A DNA stretch of 64,000 nucleotides from Corynebacterium breve (GTDB lineage: Bacteria > Actinomycetota > Actinomycetes > Mycobacteriales > Mycobacteriaceae). Made by a program: the position numbers and the translations under genes. Positions 43,197-53,340 of the stretch are shown here, piece after piece. The notes beneath the pieces were generated by a model that was not told where the DNA came from, did not search any database, and worked only from the letters and a program-made list of their open reading frames with translations. Each line of letters opens with the position of its first letter. Positions within the stretch are counted from its first letter, which is position 1. The stretch is from contig NZ_CP126969.1 of NCBI RefSeq assembly GCF_030252165.1, forward strand, positions 2,356,001-2,420,000. The letters run 5' to 3'.

Positions 43197-44711
43197 TCAG
43201 GGCAGACGGTACCGCGTGGTTCTCGTCTGCCCTGTTTTTTCTAACCTGCCCTGGTCCACCAGCTTTTTCAGCAGCCGATACGCGCGTTGCTGACTGACCT
43301 GCATCGCCGTCGCGACATCACCGCTGGTCGCCTCGCCCTGGCCAGCGATAAATTGGACAACTCGGGCCTCCGGCGAATCATCTACGCCCGCTGCTTGTCG
43401 ACGAAACACCGGCCACCTTTGGCACACTGCCAGCACTTCAGACACTGACAGTTGCGTTGCGGTGGCTGCCTCTTCATCGCTCGCCTCGGGGTGCGTGTGG
43501 AAGTAGTGCACAATGTGCAAGGCGTCCAAGCTCAGAGGCTCCGGACTGGATGCGATGATATGGGGCAGCTGGTCGTCGACAAGCGTGTGCGAAACGGTGA
43601 CTGTCACAGCCTGATCATGCGTCCCCTGGAAAGTCGGGGCGGGGTGGCCCGCCTGGAGTTGCTCGGTGGTGACCTTCATCAGTCCCAGACCGGCGCCCGT
43701 TGCGATGCCACTACGCGAGATCGCGGTGGAGAGCACGAGGCTGCGGGGAGCATAGGTGGCCGTGGAGGAACACGCCTTGTCGCCGGTGACGCCACGAGGG
43801 AAACCACCCGGGCTGGTGACGCTGGTGCGTTTGTCGTCGGTGGATACATAGATCGCCTGAGGGAGAAAGTAGTCGCGGTGTGTGACAGCATTGACTACCA
43901 GCTCCTTCACAGGGACCCCTAGTTTTTCGCTCTGTTTGTGCAGGTCGTTGAGGAAGATAGCTAGCGCCGCCGACGAGCGGAGTGTGCGGCGCATCGTCCC
44001 CACCTCGACAAAGACAATTCGGTGGTAGGGGAGGTGGCGTGCAATCGCATCTGGGGTTCCGAACAACAGCACTGCGCCCAGGGTGATGGGCTCGATGGAG
44101 TCGTCGCGCAGACCGAGCGCGCGGACGAGGTCATCGTCGGAAAGCTCGGCCAGGACTGGATCTCCATCACTCGCGGCGATGAGTTCCCGCCATGCGTCGA
44201 AGGCGGCGGGGTCGAGGTCGTCTTCCGTTGCGCCGGTGGCTGGGATGCGCGCCCAGTCGATTCCATTGGCGTCGCGGTAGCGGGTGAACAAATAGGTCGG
44301 GTCCATGCCGTGGCACTCGGCGATGCCTTGGGTATTCAATCGACGCGCGCGGTACACACCCCAGCGGGTGGCAACCGGGGTCAAGGACGGTTCCACGGTG
44401 ATGGCAACCACCTCTTCGCCATCAATCTGAACTACATCAACGTGTGAGGCCAGCGGGGGAGAGGTGTGCCTTTTGATCATCGACTCAAGCGCGTGAGGGT
44501 CCGTTTCGTTCGAATGAAATGGATAGCAACCGCTGACAGTTCCATCCTGGTCGACGCCGATGCATAACGTCCCGCCCTCTCCATTGGCAAGGCAGGTGAG
44601 ACTTTCAATCACTGCGCGTTCGTTGATATAAGCGGGGGAAGTCCGTCGAGCGAACGCGACTTTCAGGCCTTGACCCTGGGAAATGAGGCGTGTGATTTCG
44701 TCGCTGTGCAT
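43197..44711 (-). CDS. AlbA_2/Schlafen-type DNA-binding regulator with winged helix
   Basis: A 504-residue protein. The N-terminal AlbA_2 (AAA_4) domain (about 15-135) shows ESLTCLANGEGGTLCIGVDQDG and ALESMIKRH...; the middle part has the RecG-like/HATPase-C_4 segment KELVVNAVTHRDYFLP (about 270-300) and the C-terminus a winged helix (SGDVATAMQVSQQRAYRLLKKL, about 460-490). Such proteins are called transcriptional regulators but few have been studied. It carries two copies of the word (43393-43404 and 43573-43584), the first coding in the unusual frame RRQA. Confidence 0.85.
   Translation of the reverse strand: MHSDEITRLISQGQGLKVAFARRTSPAYINERAVIESLTCLANGEGGTLCIGVDQDGTVSGCYPFHSNETDPHALESMIKRHTSPPLASHVDVVQIDGEEVVAITVEPSLTPVATRWGVYRARRLNTQGIAECHGMDPTYLFTRYRDANGIDWARIPATGATEDDLDPAAFDAWRELIAASDGDPVLAELSDDDLVRALGLRDDSIEPITLGAVLLFGTPDAIARHLPYHRIVFVEVGTMRRTLRSSAALAIFLNDLHKQSEKLGVPVKELVVNAVTHRDYFLPQAIYVSTDDKRTSVTSPGGFPRGVTGDKACSSTATYAPRSLVLSTAISRSGIATGAGLGLMKVTTEQLQAGHPAPTFQGTHDQAVTVTVSHTLVDDQLPHIIASSPEPLSLDALHIVHYFHTHPEASDEEAATATQLSVSEVLAVCQRWPVFRRQAAGVDDSPEARVVQFIAGQGEATSGDVATAMQVSQQRAYRLLKKLVDQGRLEKTGQTRTTRYRLP
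43198..43240 (+). terminator. cwlM terminator inside the end of the convergent gene
   Basis: A perfect 11-bp stem CAGGGCAGACG (43198-43208) / CGTCTGCCCTG (43224-43234) followed by six T. It overlaps the last 14 codons and the stop of the minus-strand AlbA_2 gene. Confidence 0.9.
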
Positions 44712-44790
44712 GATGGATACGGTATTCCCTCGCTAGAGTTTATTCAATCAAAATTACATCAATGGTAATAATACAATCGCGTGAATGGTT

Positions 44791-45444
44791 TTACACTCTA
44801 GCGGGGACTTCGCTCAAAAGCTGTTCAATCTCTCGAGCTGTAAGAAGTCCGTGCTCTGGCGGTAGCTTCAATCGAAGTCGCGGAATCACCGGATGATCTT
44901 CAATCACCTTAAATCCGGCACCTTCTAGGGTGTCAGCCTCGGCCAGCCCGATCTTCGCTGCCTTATCGACGAGCCCCTGTACATAGCCTGACGCCGCATC
45001 TCCCGACTCTGCCCGGAACCCAAAGGCTTCGATCGCCGGGACACCCCGCTCTGTCAACGCCATAATCGAAGCATCGAGCAGCACGGCTTCCCACCCACGG
45101 TGCGCTGCCACCGGATCGATGTGCACGCTGGTGAGTAGATAGGCGTCCGAAGAAACGGGCGCGGTGGGCATGCGCAAAGCCCCGGGGGCCTCCAACGCCG
45201 GGCAAAACAACACAGTGGCAAATGCACGGTGGTCAGTTCCACGCTCCACGATGTTGAATCCGCAAAAACCTTGATGAAAACACTGGGTGGTCAGCCAGGC
45301 TTCCTTATCCACTTCCGGTTGAACAGCAGAAAAGTCCTCGACTAGTGGGTCAAGCTCCCAAAAAGTCGAGGAGGCGCATAGGCGATGAACTCGTGGAATA
45401 GAGTCATAGTCAACGGGACAGACCGTCGCTTTGCCCATCGCCAC
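44791..45444 (-). CDS. Conserved GNAT-like protein next to parB
   Basis: A 217-residue soluble protein, likely an N-acetyltransferase-like fold: the segment SVHIDPVAAHRGWEAVLLDASIMAL (about 108-132) resembles the acetyl-CoA-binding motif A region, with a C-terminal GAGFKVIED strand, but the canonical Q/RxxGxG/A loop is not clear. The position downstream of parB matches mycobacterial Rv3916c, a conserved hypothetical. It starts 12 bases after parB and may share its transcript. Confidence 0.6.
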   Translation of the reverse strand: MAMGKATVCPVDYDSIPRVHRLCASSTFWELDPLVEDFSAVQPEVDKEAWLTTQCFHQGFCGFNIVERGTDHRAFATVLFCPALEAPGALRMPTAPVSSDAYLLTSVHIDPVAAHRGWEAVLLDASIMALTERGVPAIEAFGFRAESGDAASGYVQGLVDKAAKIGLAEADTLEGAGFKVIEDHPVIPRLRLKLPPEHGLLTAREIEQLLSEVPARV

Positions 45445-45456
45445 GAGTGACCACCC

Positions 45457-46539
45457 TTAGTTCTGGTTGTTTCCTTCAATCAAAGACATGATGCGTTCGA
45501 AATCATCTTTGTCGCTGAATTCTACGACAATCTTGCCTTTGCGCCTACCCATCGAGACGCTCACCTTGGTGTCCCAGGAATCGGCGAGTTTCTCAGCCGC
45601 GTGTGACAAAAACTCTGGTTGAGGTGCCGGATCGCGACGCTTTTTCTCTGGGACCTCGCCGCTCTTATTCAGCAGAGTGACTGCCTCTTCCGTCGCGCGG
45701 ACGCTGAGGCCCTCCGCTACAACGCGGTCAGCAAGCATCTCGGTGGCCTCGTCGCCAAGCTTGATGCCCAGAAGCGCACGGGCGTGACCTGCGGAGAGCA
45801 CACCCACTGCCACGCGGCGCTGGACGCTCACAGGAAGCTTGAGAAGACGGATCATGTTTGTAATTACCGGGCGGGAGCGGCCCAGTCGCTCGGCGAGCTC
45901 CTCCTGAGTGACGTCGAACTCTTCCAAGAGCTGCTGGTATGCCGCGGCTTCTTCTAACGGGTTCAGCTGCACGCGATGGATGTTTTCCAACAGTGCATCG
46001 CGGAGCATGTCACTGTCGGAAGTCTCTCGCACGATCGCAGGGATCGTCGCTAAGCCTGCCTTGGACGATGCGCGCCAGCGGCGTTCACCCATGATCAGTT
46101 CGAAGCGGTCGCCGTCTGGCCTGACAACGATCGGCTGCAACAGGCCAAACTCGCGGATCGAGTGAACTAACTCGGCAAGTTCTTCCTCGCCAAACACGGT
46201 ACGAGGCTGCTTGGGGTTTGGAACGATCTGGTCAATCGGAATTTCGCGGTAGGTCGCTCCGAACGACGTCACGGCCTCGTCCTGCTTAGGCGATGCATCT
46301 GCAGGAACGCGAGAAGGCTGTGGCGTCGCTGCTGGCTTCGGCGTGGATACGATGGGGGCCCCAGGGATCGTAGGCGCGCCCTTGACCTGCTTTGCACGAG
46401 CGCCCTTCTCGCCGCCCAGGATGAGATCGGCAGCGCCATCACCAAGACCGCTGGCCGCGCCTGGCTGGTCAGCGCCCGATGGGATGAGCGCGGCGAGACC
46501 GCGTCCAAGTCCACCTTTTCGAGTAGGTTCCTTCGCCAT
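45457..46539 (-). CDS. parB: Chromosome partitioning protein ParB
   Basis: A 360-residue CTP-dependent DNA clamp. Blocks: [20 protein letters not shown], the CTP-binding GERRWRAS motif at about 151-158, [18 protein letters not shown], the helix-turn-helix ([22 protein letters not shown]) and the C-terminal dimerisation part. It loads at parS; seven perfect sites are found 15-33 kb away in this window. It follows parA directly (stop and start abut). Confidence 0.97.
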   Translation of the reverse strand: MAKEPTRKGGLGRGLAALIPSGADQPGAASGLGDGAADLILGGEKGARAKQVKGAPTIPGAPIVSTPKPAATPQPSRVPADASPKQDEAVTSFGATYREIPIDQIVPNPKQPRTVFGEEELAELVHSIREFGLLQPIVVRPDGDRFELIMGERRWRASSKAGLATIPAIVRETSDSDMLRDALLENIHRVQLNPLEEAAAYQQLLEEFDVTQEELAERLGRSRPVITNMIRLLKLPVSVQRRVAVGVLSAGHARALLGIKLGDEATEMLADRVVAEGLSVRATEEAVTLLNKSGEVPEKKRRDPAPQPEFLSHAAEKLADSWDTKVSVSMGRRKGKIVVEFSDKDDFERIMSLIEGNNQN

Positions 46540-47538
46540 TTATTCCTCCACACTCTCCTCATCAACCGCATCGGCCTCGTCAGCCGGGCCATTTAGTTGT
46601 GCCGCAATATCGGGGCTCACGCCAATGGGCCCTGTCGATTCGTGCGGCTGGTAATCCCCACGTGTTGCCAGCTCCTTGGCCGCATCCAAATACGCCAAAG
46701 CGCCCCGAGAGCCCGGGTCATAATCGATCACGGTCTGCCCGAAACCTGGCGCCTCGGAAACCTTGACCGACCGCGGGATGACGTTGTTTAACACCACATC
46801 ACCAAACTGGTTACTCACCTCGTCGACAACTTGCTGCGACAGCTTGGTTCGTCCGTCATACATAGTGAGGATGATCGCCGAAATATGCAGCTGCGTGTTC
46901 AGGTGCTGGCGAATCATGGTGATGTTACCTAGCAGCTGGCCCACGCCCTCTAGGGCGTAGTACTCGCACTGGATCGGGATCATGACTTCGTTGACCGCGG
47001 TCATTGCATTGATCGTCAACAGGCCAAGTGATGGAGGACAATCAACAAACACATAGTCAAAGCCGGCTTCTTCCAAGAACTCTTGGTGCAACGCATCCGC
47101 TAAGCGATACTCACGCCGCACCAAGCTCACCAGCTCGATCTCCGCACCTGCCAGGTCAATGGTCGCCGGAATGCAGAATAGGTTTTCGTTTGCTGGCGAT
47201 TGCTGCACGGCTTCAGCCGCTGAGACCTCGCCGATGAGTACTTCATAGCTCGACAAAGTTCCCGTACGATGCTCCACACCGAGCGCAGTAGACGCATTGC
47301 CCTGCGGATCTAGGTCGATGACCAACACCTTCAGGCCGTGGTACGCCAGGGACGCCGCCATATTCACAGACGTTGTCGTCTTGCCCACGCCACCTTTTTG
47401 GTTTGCGATAGTAATTGTGCGCGGTGCGTCGGGCTTAGGCAACGACAGCGAGCCCGTGGACACCTGGGCCGCGCGTCGGGCTGCGGCAGCAATTGGGGTG
47501 TCATCCCACTGCTGTTCATCCAGATTATTGTCATCCAT
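46540..47538 (-). CDS. parA: Chromosome partitioning ATPase ParA
   Basis: A 332-residue ParA/Soj ATPase with the deviant Walker A KGGVGKTTT at about residue 48-56, VLVIDLDPQGN and FVDCPPSLG. It forms gradients on the nucleoid that move ParB-parS complexes. ATG 47538 (MDDNNLDEQQ) is preferred; a TTG at 47580 is an alternative in frame. Operon parA-parB on the minus strand. Confidence 0.96.
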   Translation of the reverse strand: MDDNNLDEQQWDDTPIAAAARRAAQVSTGSLSLPKPDAPRTITIANQKGGVGKTTTSVNMAASLAYHGLKVLVIDLDPQGNASTALGVEHRTGTLSSYEVLIGEVSAAEAVQQSPANENLFCIPATIDLAGAEIELVSLVRREYRLADALHQEFLEEAGFDYVFVDCPPSLGLLTINAMTAVNEVMIPIQCEYYALEGVGQLLGNITMIRQHLNTQLHISAIILTMYDGRTKLSQQVVDEVSNQFGDVVLNNVIPRSVKVSEAPGFGQTVIDYDPGSRGALAYLDAAKELATRGDYQPHESTGPIGVSPDIAAQLNGPADEADAVDEESVEE

Positions 47539-47628
47539 GGATGTGGCTTGCCCTCGTTTCCACTCGTCCTGCCCCTTCAAAATTAAAGGGAATCTTCTAC
47601 CACCTTAGTGTGTCGCCACGACACGTGT

Positions 47629-48261
47629 TTAGCGCACCCGAGGAATGCGAATCAACGTCGTTGGTTCTGCAAGAAGGTCGGCCCCAACGGTGAAAATTTC
47701 ACCTTCGCCACCCCCAGCCTTTTTGATGTCGTTGCGGTCGCGTTCCAGTTCTTCACTTACCGACGAGCCCTTCATCGCCACCATCGCGCCACCCTTGTTG
47801 GCCAATGGCAGCGACCAGCGGGCCAGTTTGCCCAGTGGAGCTACCGCTCGCGAGGTAACGGCGTCGAACGTGCCACGCGACTGGTCCTCTGCCCGACCAC
47901 GAATTACGGTGACGTTGTCCAAGCCGAGTTCGTCCTTGATTTCACCCAAGTACACGGAGCGCTTCAGCAGCGGCTCGATGAGCGTGATCTGCAAATCTGG
48001 ACGAGCGATCGCCAGTGGAACGCCCGGAAGGCCAGCTCCCGATCCGATATCAGCGATAGTGATTCCCTCGTCGAAAGCCTCAGAGATCACTGCACAGTTT
48101 AGAATGTGCCGGCTCCAAAGTCGGCTAACTTCCTTCGGACCAATGAAACCACGCTCCGCGGCAGTTGTGGCCAATGAATCGTGGTAGGCCTGAGCAATGT
48201 CGAGGCGATCGCCAAATACTTTCGCTGCAACCTCGGGGGCGATTTCAAACTCAGCTGACAC
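47629..48261 (-). CDS. rsmG: 16S rRNA m7G527 methyltransferase
   Basis: A 210-residue SAM-dependent methyltransferase (GidB). The SAM motif is ADIGSGAGLPGVPLAI at about 69-84, with LIEPLLKRSVYL and VTSRAVAPL downstream. Modifies G527 of 16S rRNA; loss is known in other species to confer low-level streptomycin resistance. A strong terminator separates it from yidC, and the jag gene commonly found between them in other actinobacteria is absent. Confidence 0.95.
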   Translation of the reverse strand: MSAEFEIAPEVAAKVFGDRLDIAQAYHDSLATTAAERGFIGPKEVSRLWSRHILNCAVISEAFDEGITIADIGSGAGLPGVPLAIARPDLQITLIEPLLKRSVYLGEIKDELGLDNVTVIRGRAEDQSRGTFDAVTSRAVAPLGKLARWSLPLANKGGAMVAMKGSSVSEELERDRNDIKKAGGGEGEIFTVGADLLAEPTTLIRIPRVR

Positions 48262-48337
48262 GGCTGTGTACTCCTTAGCGTGGGAAGGGCTGGGGATTTA
48301 CTTCTCTTCCACAATAGCTAAGTGACTGAGTAAACAA

Positions 48338-48381
48338 TAAACCGCCTTCCCCGATACAAACTTGCCGGGGAAGGCGGTTTA
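48338..48381 (-). terminator. Terminator after yidC
   Basis: A perfect 15-bp stem TAAACCGCCTTCCCC / GGGGAAGGCGGTTTA with a 14-base loop; on the minus strand TTGTTTAC follows. Confidence 0.9.
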
Positions 48382-48402
48382 CCTGCGCTCTCAACGTGGC
48401 AT

Positions 48403-49386
48403 TTAATTGCCTTGCTGGCCTTGCTTGCGCTGCTTCTTGGTGCGCTTGTCTACCTTGCGCGAACCCACCTGTGGAGCCGTAGTGCGCTTGGCTTCTTTCT
48501 TCGCCGCCTCTTCGGCCGCTTCCTCTTCGTCCATCTTCCGGAAAACGATGACGTTTTGCACAAAGGTCCAGATGTTGTTTGCAAACATGTAGAACAGCAG
48601 ACCGATGTGCCACAGGAAGCCGGTGAACAGGATCATGCCTGGCAGGAACCAGAGCATCATCTTGTTCATCATGTTCATCTGCATTTCCATCATCTCAGCG
48701 TTGTCGCCGGTTGGAGCAGCGGTCTTGCCGGAATCACGACGCTTCTTCTGCCGGCTCAAGGACAGGCGAGCGTTGAAGTGCGTGAACAGGGCAATAGTCA
48801 GAATCAGCGGCACCGCAACGGCGACAACCTGCCACCGTTCAAAGTTCGTGGTGTACGCATCCATCATGTCCGCCGGCATCGAAATGAATGCCGAGATCGG
48901 AACCCCGAAGATGGTTGCGTCTAGGAAGGACTGCACCTCAGACGGGTTAAAGATGTAGTTGGCGGTATTGCGGTTCTGCTCAACAGTCAGGCCCAACTGA
49001 CCGGCACCCGTACCCGTGCGGTTGAAGGAACGCAGAACGTGGAAGAGACCGAAGAACACCGGCATCTGGACCAGCGGCGCAACACAGCTGGCCAACGGGT
49101 TCATCTTGGCTTCTTTGTAGAGCTTCTGGGTCTCCTCGGCCATCTTGGCCTGGTCGTTTTTGTATTTTGCCCGGATCTCCTGCATTTGCGGCTGGAGTTC
49201 CTGCATCTTGCGGCCGGAACGCATTTGGTTCACGGTCGGCTTGACCAGCAAGATACGGATGGTGAACGTCAGGAACATGATGGCCAAGATCCAGGTGATA
49301 CCTGCACCTTCGCCGAACACAAAACCAAAGATTTTGTGCCAGAACCAGAGCACGGCCGAAATTGGCCAATAGATGAAGTTCAGCAC
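48403..49386 (-). CDS. yidC: Membrane protein insertase YidC
   Basis: A 327-residue insertase of the five-helix Oxa1/YidC type. The first helix, the conserved cytoplasmic loop with PTVNQMRSGRKMQELQPQM and KMNPLASCVAPLVQMPVFFGLF are present, and the C-terminal tail is strongly basic (KKEAKRTT...KVDKRTKKQRKQ), which aids ribosome binding. It inserts proteins into the cytoplasmic membrane with or without Sec. Ordered rpmH-rnpA-yidD-yidC. Confidence 0.96.
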   Translation of the reverse strand: MLNFIYWPISAVLWFWHKIFGFVFGEGAGITWILAIMFLTFTIRILLVKPTVNQMRSGRKMQELQPQMQEIRAKYKNDQAKMAEETQKLYKEAKMNPLASCVAPLVQMPVFFGLFHVLRSFNRTGTGAGQLGLTVEQNRNTANYIFNPSEVQSFLDATIFGVPISAFISMPADMMDAYTTNFERWQVVAVAVPLILTIALFTHFNARLSLSRQKKRRDSGKTAAPTGDNAEMMEMQMNMMNKMMLWFLPGMILFTGFLWHIGLLFYMFANNIWTFVQNVIVFRKMDEEEAAEEAAKKEAKRTTAPQVGSRKVDKRTKKQRKQGQQGN

Positions 49387-49426
49387 TTGGTGTCGTAACT
49401 CCTCAAGTTGGTCGGGTGGGGGTCAA

Positions 49427-49708
49427 TTACTCGCTTCGCGGGACGGGGTCGAACCCACCCGGATGCCACGGCCCACATTTTGCAAGACGCGTAATGGCTA
49501 AAAGGCTACCGCGCAACGCGCCGTGGCGAGACACCGACTCCAGCGCATACGCACTACAGGTGGGCTCAAAACGGCAAGTCGAATACATCTTAAGCGGTGA
49601 GATGTACTTTTGGTACAGCCTCACCAGGTAAACAAGAGCCTGGGAACCAACACCTCGCGGCTCAGGGATCGCCTGGCCCTCTGTGTTGTAGTGGTGAAAG
49701 TCACCCAT
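49427..49708 (-). CDS. yidD: YidD membrane insertion efficiency factor
   Basis: A 93-residue protein with the YidD core [26 protein letters not shown] sequence (about 30-52, three cysteines in the C-R-F-x-P-x-C arrangement) and [13 protein letters not shown]. It assists YidC-dependent insertion. Six bases separate it from rnpA. Confidence 0.95.
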   Translation of the reverse strand: MGDFHHYNTEGQAIPEPRGVGSQALVYLVRLYQKYISPLKMYSTCRFEPTCSAYALESVSRHGALRGSLLAITRLAKCGPWHPGGFDPVPRSE

Positions 49709-49713
49709 CGGTG

Positions 49714-50067
49714 TTACCTCGTTTTCCGCTGCGCTTTGCCTAGTGCGGCGGTGAGGTCGTCGTTAAGCTCTGCACTTGTAGCAACGCCCGATCCAGGCAG
49801 CGCACGAATGACAATGTCAGTTGCAGGATCAAGCTTATCGACGAGTCCCATGCACAGGTGACGAAGCCGGCGGGAGGTGCGATGACGAATCACTGCATTG
49901 CCGACGGCTTTAGACACAATCAGCCCGAACCGAGGACCGCCAGTAATGACGGGTTCGGTGCGGGCTGCGTGATACACCACGAGGGTGCGGCTACCGGCAC
50001 GTGTGCCAGTTTTCATCGTCCAGCGAAAATCACCAGACGATGCGAGCTTATGAGCTGTGGGCAGCAC
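49714..50067 (-). CDS. rnpA: Ribonuclease P protein component
   Basis: A 117-residue basic protein with the RNR-like signature [17 protein letters not shown] (about 64-80). It binds RNase P RNA for tRNA 5' maturation. GTG start at 50067 abuts the rpmH stop. The word GCTTATCGACGA (49833-49844) is within it. Confidence 0.94.
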   Translation of the reverse strand: MLPTAHKLASSGDFRWTMKTGTRAGSRTLVVYHAARTEPVITGGPRFGLIVSKAVGNAVIRHRTSRRLRHLCMGLVDKLDPATDIVIRALPGSGVATSAELNDDLTAALGKAQRKTR

Positions 50068-50205
50068 TTAAGCAGTGACTTTTGCACGGCCCTTGCGGCG
50101 ACGTGCGGAGACGATAGCGCGTCCTGCACGAGTACGCATACGGGTGCGGAAGCCGTGCTTACGGGAACGACGACGGTTGTTAGGCTGGAATGTCCGCTTC
50201 GACAC
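50068..50205 (-). CDS. rpmH: Ribosomal protein L34
   Basis: A 45-residue very basic protein: [20 protein letters not shown] at the start and KGRAKVTA at the end, the full L34 pattern. It starts with GTG at 50205 (AAGGAG 5-10 bases upstream: CTTCAAGGAGTTCACC on the minus strand) and ends with TAA at 50070-50068. First gene of the rpmH-rnpA-yidD-yidC cluster. Confidence 0.97.
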   Translation of the reverse strand: MSKRTFQPNNRRRSRKHGFRTRMRTRAGRAIVSARRRKGRAKVTA

Positions 50206-51085
50206 GGTGAACTCCTTGAAATTATGCGACGGCCAGCGGTAACTCGCCGAACACGACGAACTACCTCCCGGGTTTTTGACCGTCCGGGATTGAAAAATTA
50301 AGCGTGAGGTGCGCGTTTCGAAGAGCGAACTGGTTCTCCGTCGGTCGCATGCATTATCTGCACTGACTCGCTAGATGCGGCCCGGTGGACTGTGCTGATA
50401 GTGCTCCCACACACGCTGTGTCTCCGACGAGCGCAGACGAGCGTGATAGACCATCCCAGGCTACGTGAGTGTGGGGTCGGTAGACAAATCGACACGCTAA
50501 AGGTTTTCACTTCCAGATCCGGGTACCCCCGAAATTACAAAGATGTGTTTTTGTGCAGTTCAGCGGGCAAATCGCCGGAGTGTACTGCGGAAGTATATAC
50601 GTCGACTTTCCTTATTTAATTACGCGGAAAGTTAATTTCACGGGGGAGCGATCTTTCGCCTAGACACCTTGATCATCAACCGAGTAACAATGAAGAAATG
50701 ACACACAAACCACACCGTGTGGAAAACCGAAACTGTGGATAACGCTCAATCAAGTGTTGAGACTTAGTTTCTCAGGATCGGAAATACCCAGCTCAAAGCG
50801 TATTTTTGGGCGGGGTAGTGTTATCCACAGGTCGTCGACTAGGCTGTGGAGAACTGGTGCAGTAAAGTTATCCACAGGTGTGGACAACATTGTGAAAACA
50901 GTGGTAGACCGCCAAAATTGGTCAACACGGGATGTGAATTACAAGTGAACAACACGTTTCAAGCTGTATAGATTTATGGCCGGGAACCTGTCGGAGTGGT
51001 GATATTTTCCTATGGTTTTCAGCCAGAAATAAATACAACTTTGCATTCACACAGAAAATGAAAAAGGGCGGACAACGAGGTAGCA
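50206..51085. promoter_or_regulatory. rpmH-dnaA intergenic region with DnaA boxes
   Basis: An 880-base gap without a credible gene. The left half (50206-50640) should carry the minus-strand rpmH promoter and leader. The right half has consensus DnaA boxes TGTGGATAA (50734-50742) and TTATCCACA (50821-50829, 50868-50876) and looser copies (TGTGGAAAA near 50719). They suggest DnaA autoregulation of the dnaA promoter and form the left arm of the origin region. The stretch after 50960 is AT-rich and likely holds the dnaA promoter. Confidence 0.75.
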
Positions 51086-52762
51086 GTGGCAGAGCAACAC
51101 ACCCAGGTCGAAGCAACGTGGCGCATGGTCGTCGACGAGTTGCTCGAACTATCTGAGCGTCCGAATTCGGACGTCCCAACGTTTACCCACCAGGAACGCG
51201 CATACCTGCAGCTAGTACAGCCGGTAATGATCGTTGACGGTTACGTCGTGCTAAATGCACCCCATGCCGCGGCGAAATCTGTTATTGAGAACAACATCGG
51301 CCCGCACATCACTTCGGTGCTGTCGCGCCACCTTGGGCGCCCTTGCACCCTTGCCGTTTCTGTGCGTGCACCTGAGACTCCCCAAGCACCAGAACCTCAG
51401 CAAAATCACACTTATTCTGCACCCGCAGAGCCACAGTCTGTTGAGGATCATCCACAACTGGACCCACAGTTTCCACCACTCCCGACGCAACCACCTCAAG
51501 TTACGCAGCAGTTCGCAGATACCCAGGCGTATAACGCGCCATCAAACTGGACTGCCACTTATAGTCGCCCCGTGCAACCTGAGGTAGGCCAGACCTTCCC
51601 AATTGGCATCGACGAACTTGCTCAACTGCAGGCTGAGACGCAGGAACCACGTCGGCAGGATTTTTCTCACCCAGTGGTTGAACGCCAACGGCTTCCGCGC
51701 GAAAAACCTGCACACGATCCCGACCGCGAAGCGAGCCTGAATCCGAAGTACACCTTTGAAAACTTCGTTATCGGCTCTTCTAATCGTTTTGCCAATGGCG
51801 CCGCCGTCGCAGTCGCAGAAAACCCTGCCCGCGCCTACAATCCGCTCTTCATTTGGGGCGGATCCGGCCTTGGTAAGACTCACCTTCTCCATGCCGCTGG
51901 AAACTATGCGCAGGTTCTCCAACCTGGACTTCGGATCAAATATGTCTCCAGTGAGGAATTCACCAACGATTACATCAACTCAGTGCGAGACGACCGACAG
52001 GAGTCATTTAAGCGTCGCTACCGCAATCTCGACATCTTGATGGTCGATGACATCCAGTTCTTGGAAGGCAAAGAAGGTACCCAGGAAGAGTTCTTCCACA
52101 CGTTCAACTCCTTGCACCAGTCGAATAAACAAATAATCTTGTCGTCCGACCGACCGCCGCGCCAGCTAACAACTCTGGAAGATCGCCTTCGCACGCGCTT
52201 CGAGGGTGGCCTTATTACCGACGTCCAGCCGCCCGATCTTGAAACTCGCATCGCAATTTTGATGAAGAAGGCTTCGGCCGACGGAACTCAGGTAGATCAC
52301 GCAGTATTAGAGCTGATCGCATCGCAATTCGAGTCGTCGATCCGCGAGCTTGAAGGCGCACTTATTAGGGTGTCTGCGTATTCATCCCTGATCAACGAGC
52401 CGATCACTCTCGATGTCGCACAAATCGCCTTGCGTGACATTCTTCCCGATGGGGGAGCGGTCGAGATCAACGCAGCGACTATCAAGGAAGCGGCTGCGGA
52501 CTACTTTGATATTTCCGTCGATACGCTGACGGGCGCCGGAAAAACCCGCGCTGTAGCACACGCACGCCAGATTGCGATGTATTTGTGCCGCGAGCTGACC
52601 GACTTGTCACTGCCCAAGATTGGCGACGAATTCGGCGGGAAGGACCACACCACCGTGATGTACGCAGAACGCAAGATTCGTAAAGAAATGACCGAAAAGC
52701 GCGACACCTACGACGAAATCCAGGAGTTGACCCAAAACATCAAGAACCGCGGTCGCGTGTAG
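51086..52762 (+). CDS. dnaA: Chromosomal replication initiator DnaA
   Basis: A 558-residue AAA+ initiator. Domain I (1-90), a long Pro/Gln-rich domain II (about 95-210), Walker A GGSGLGKTH (about 254), Walker B LMVDDIQFLEGKE, and the C-terminal DNA-binding domain with GGKDHTTVMYAERKIRKE. GTG at 51086 follows GAGG. It opens the origin located just downstream. The frame closes 38 bases before a terminator. Confidence 0.98.
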   Translation: MAEQHTQVEATWRMVVDELLELSERPNSDVPTFTHQERAYLQLVQPVMIVDGYVVLNAPHAAAKSVIENNIGPHITSVLSRHLGRPCTLAVSVRAPETPQAPEPQQNHTYSAPAEPQSVEDHPQLDPQFPPLPTQPPQVTQQFADTQAYNAPSNWTATYSRPVQPEVGQTFPIGIDELAQLQAETQEPRRQDFSHPVVERQRLPREKPAHDPDREASLNPKYTFENFVIGSSNRFANGAAVAVAENPARAYNPLFIWGGSGLGKTHLLHAAGNYAQVLQPGLRIKYVSSEEFTNDYINSVRDDRQESFKRRYRNLDILMVDDIQFLEGKEGTQEEFFHTFNSLHQSNKQIILSSDRPPRQLTTLEDRLRTRFEGGLITDVQPPDLETRIAILMKKASADGTQVDHAVLELIASQFESSIRELEGALIRVSAYSSLINEPITLDVAQIALRDILPDGGAVEINAATIKEAAADYFDISVDTLTGAGKTRAVAHARQIAMYLCRELTDLSLPKIGDEFGGKDHTTVMYAERKIRKEMTEKRDTYDEIQELTQNIKNRGRV

Positions 52763-53340
52763 TTTCTGCTCGCTCAGTTTCGTAAAACCCCTGCTCACTT
52801 CGTGGTGTGCGGGGGTTATTCACATCTTCCACAGGTTTATCCACACCTGTGTAATTACGTCTATGTAACTTAATGAATTTGGTCACAAAGTTACTTAGAT
52901 CACGTGCGGGCTCATCCTGTGGATAACTACGTTTTGGCTGTTAGGAACCGGTGGATACTCGCGAAGAAAATGGGGAAGAATCAAGCAAGTGCCAAGTTAT
53001 CCACAGATCTCTCGATTTATCCACAATTCATCCACAAGCAAAATCACACCCTAAATTGCCGTGGCAACCTCGAACGATGCACCCCTATCCACAAGTTGCA
53101 CAGGACCTATTGTAGTTACCAAATCTTTTACTATAAATAATCCTTGTAGAAGAAGGATGTGGGGAAACTTCGCGGCCAAGCTGATCTGACCAACGGATCA
53201 ACACGCAAGGGCAAATGACAAAATGACTTGTTCCGGCATAGAGTGGTGAGCGACGTAAATTGTTATTTCTGGGCAACCGAATTCCTGCCACGCCCAGGAG
53301 AACCTGCCCGTTTCAGATTGCAAGGAGCAAGAAAGCAACT
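52763..53340. other. oriC: Origin of replication oriC (dnaA-dnaN intergenic)
   Basis: A 578-base gene-free region with consensus DnaA boxes at 52837-52845, 52997-53005 and 53017-53025 (TTATCCACA) and 52918-52926 (TGTGGATAA), and single-mismatch boxes at 52816 (TTATTCACA), 53028 (TCATCCACA) and 53085 (CTATCCACA). An AT-rich stretch follows at about 53115-53150 (AAATCTTTTACTATAAATAA), a candidate unwinding element. The dnaA-dnaN interval is the standard origin position in this order. Confidence 0.9.
52785..52820 (+). terminator. dnaA terminator
   Basis: AACCCC-tGC-tCAC, loop ttc, GTGgtGTGC-GGGGTT followed by ATT; an imperfect but long stem. Confidence 0.6.

Noticed and set aside
50298..50510. 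Short minus-strand frame in the rpmH-dnaA gap
   Set aside because: No ribosome site or protein-like composition; the region is better explained as rpmH leader and promoter.
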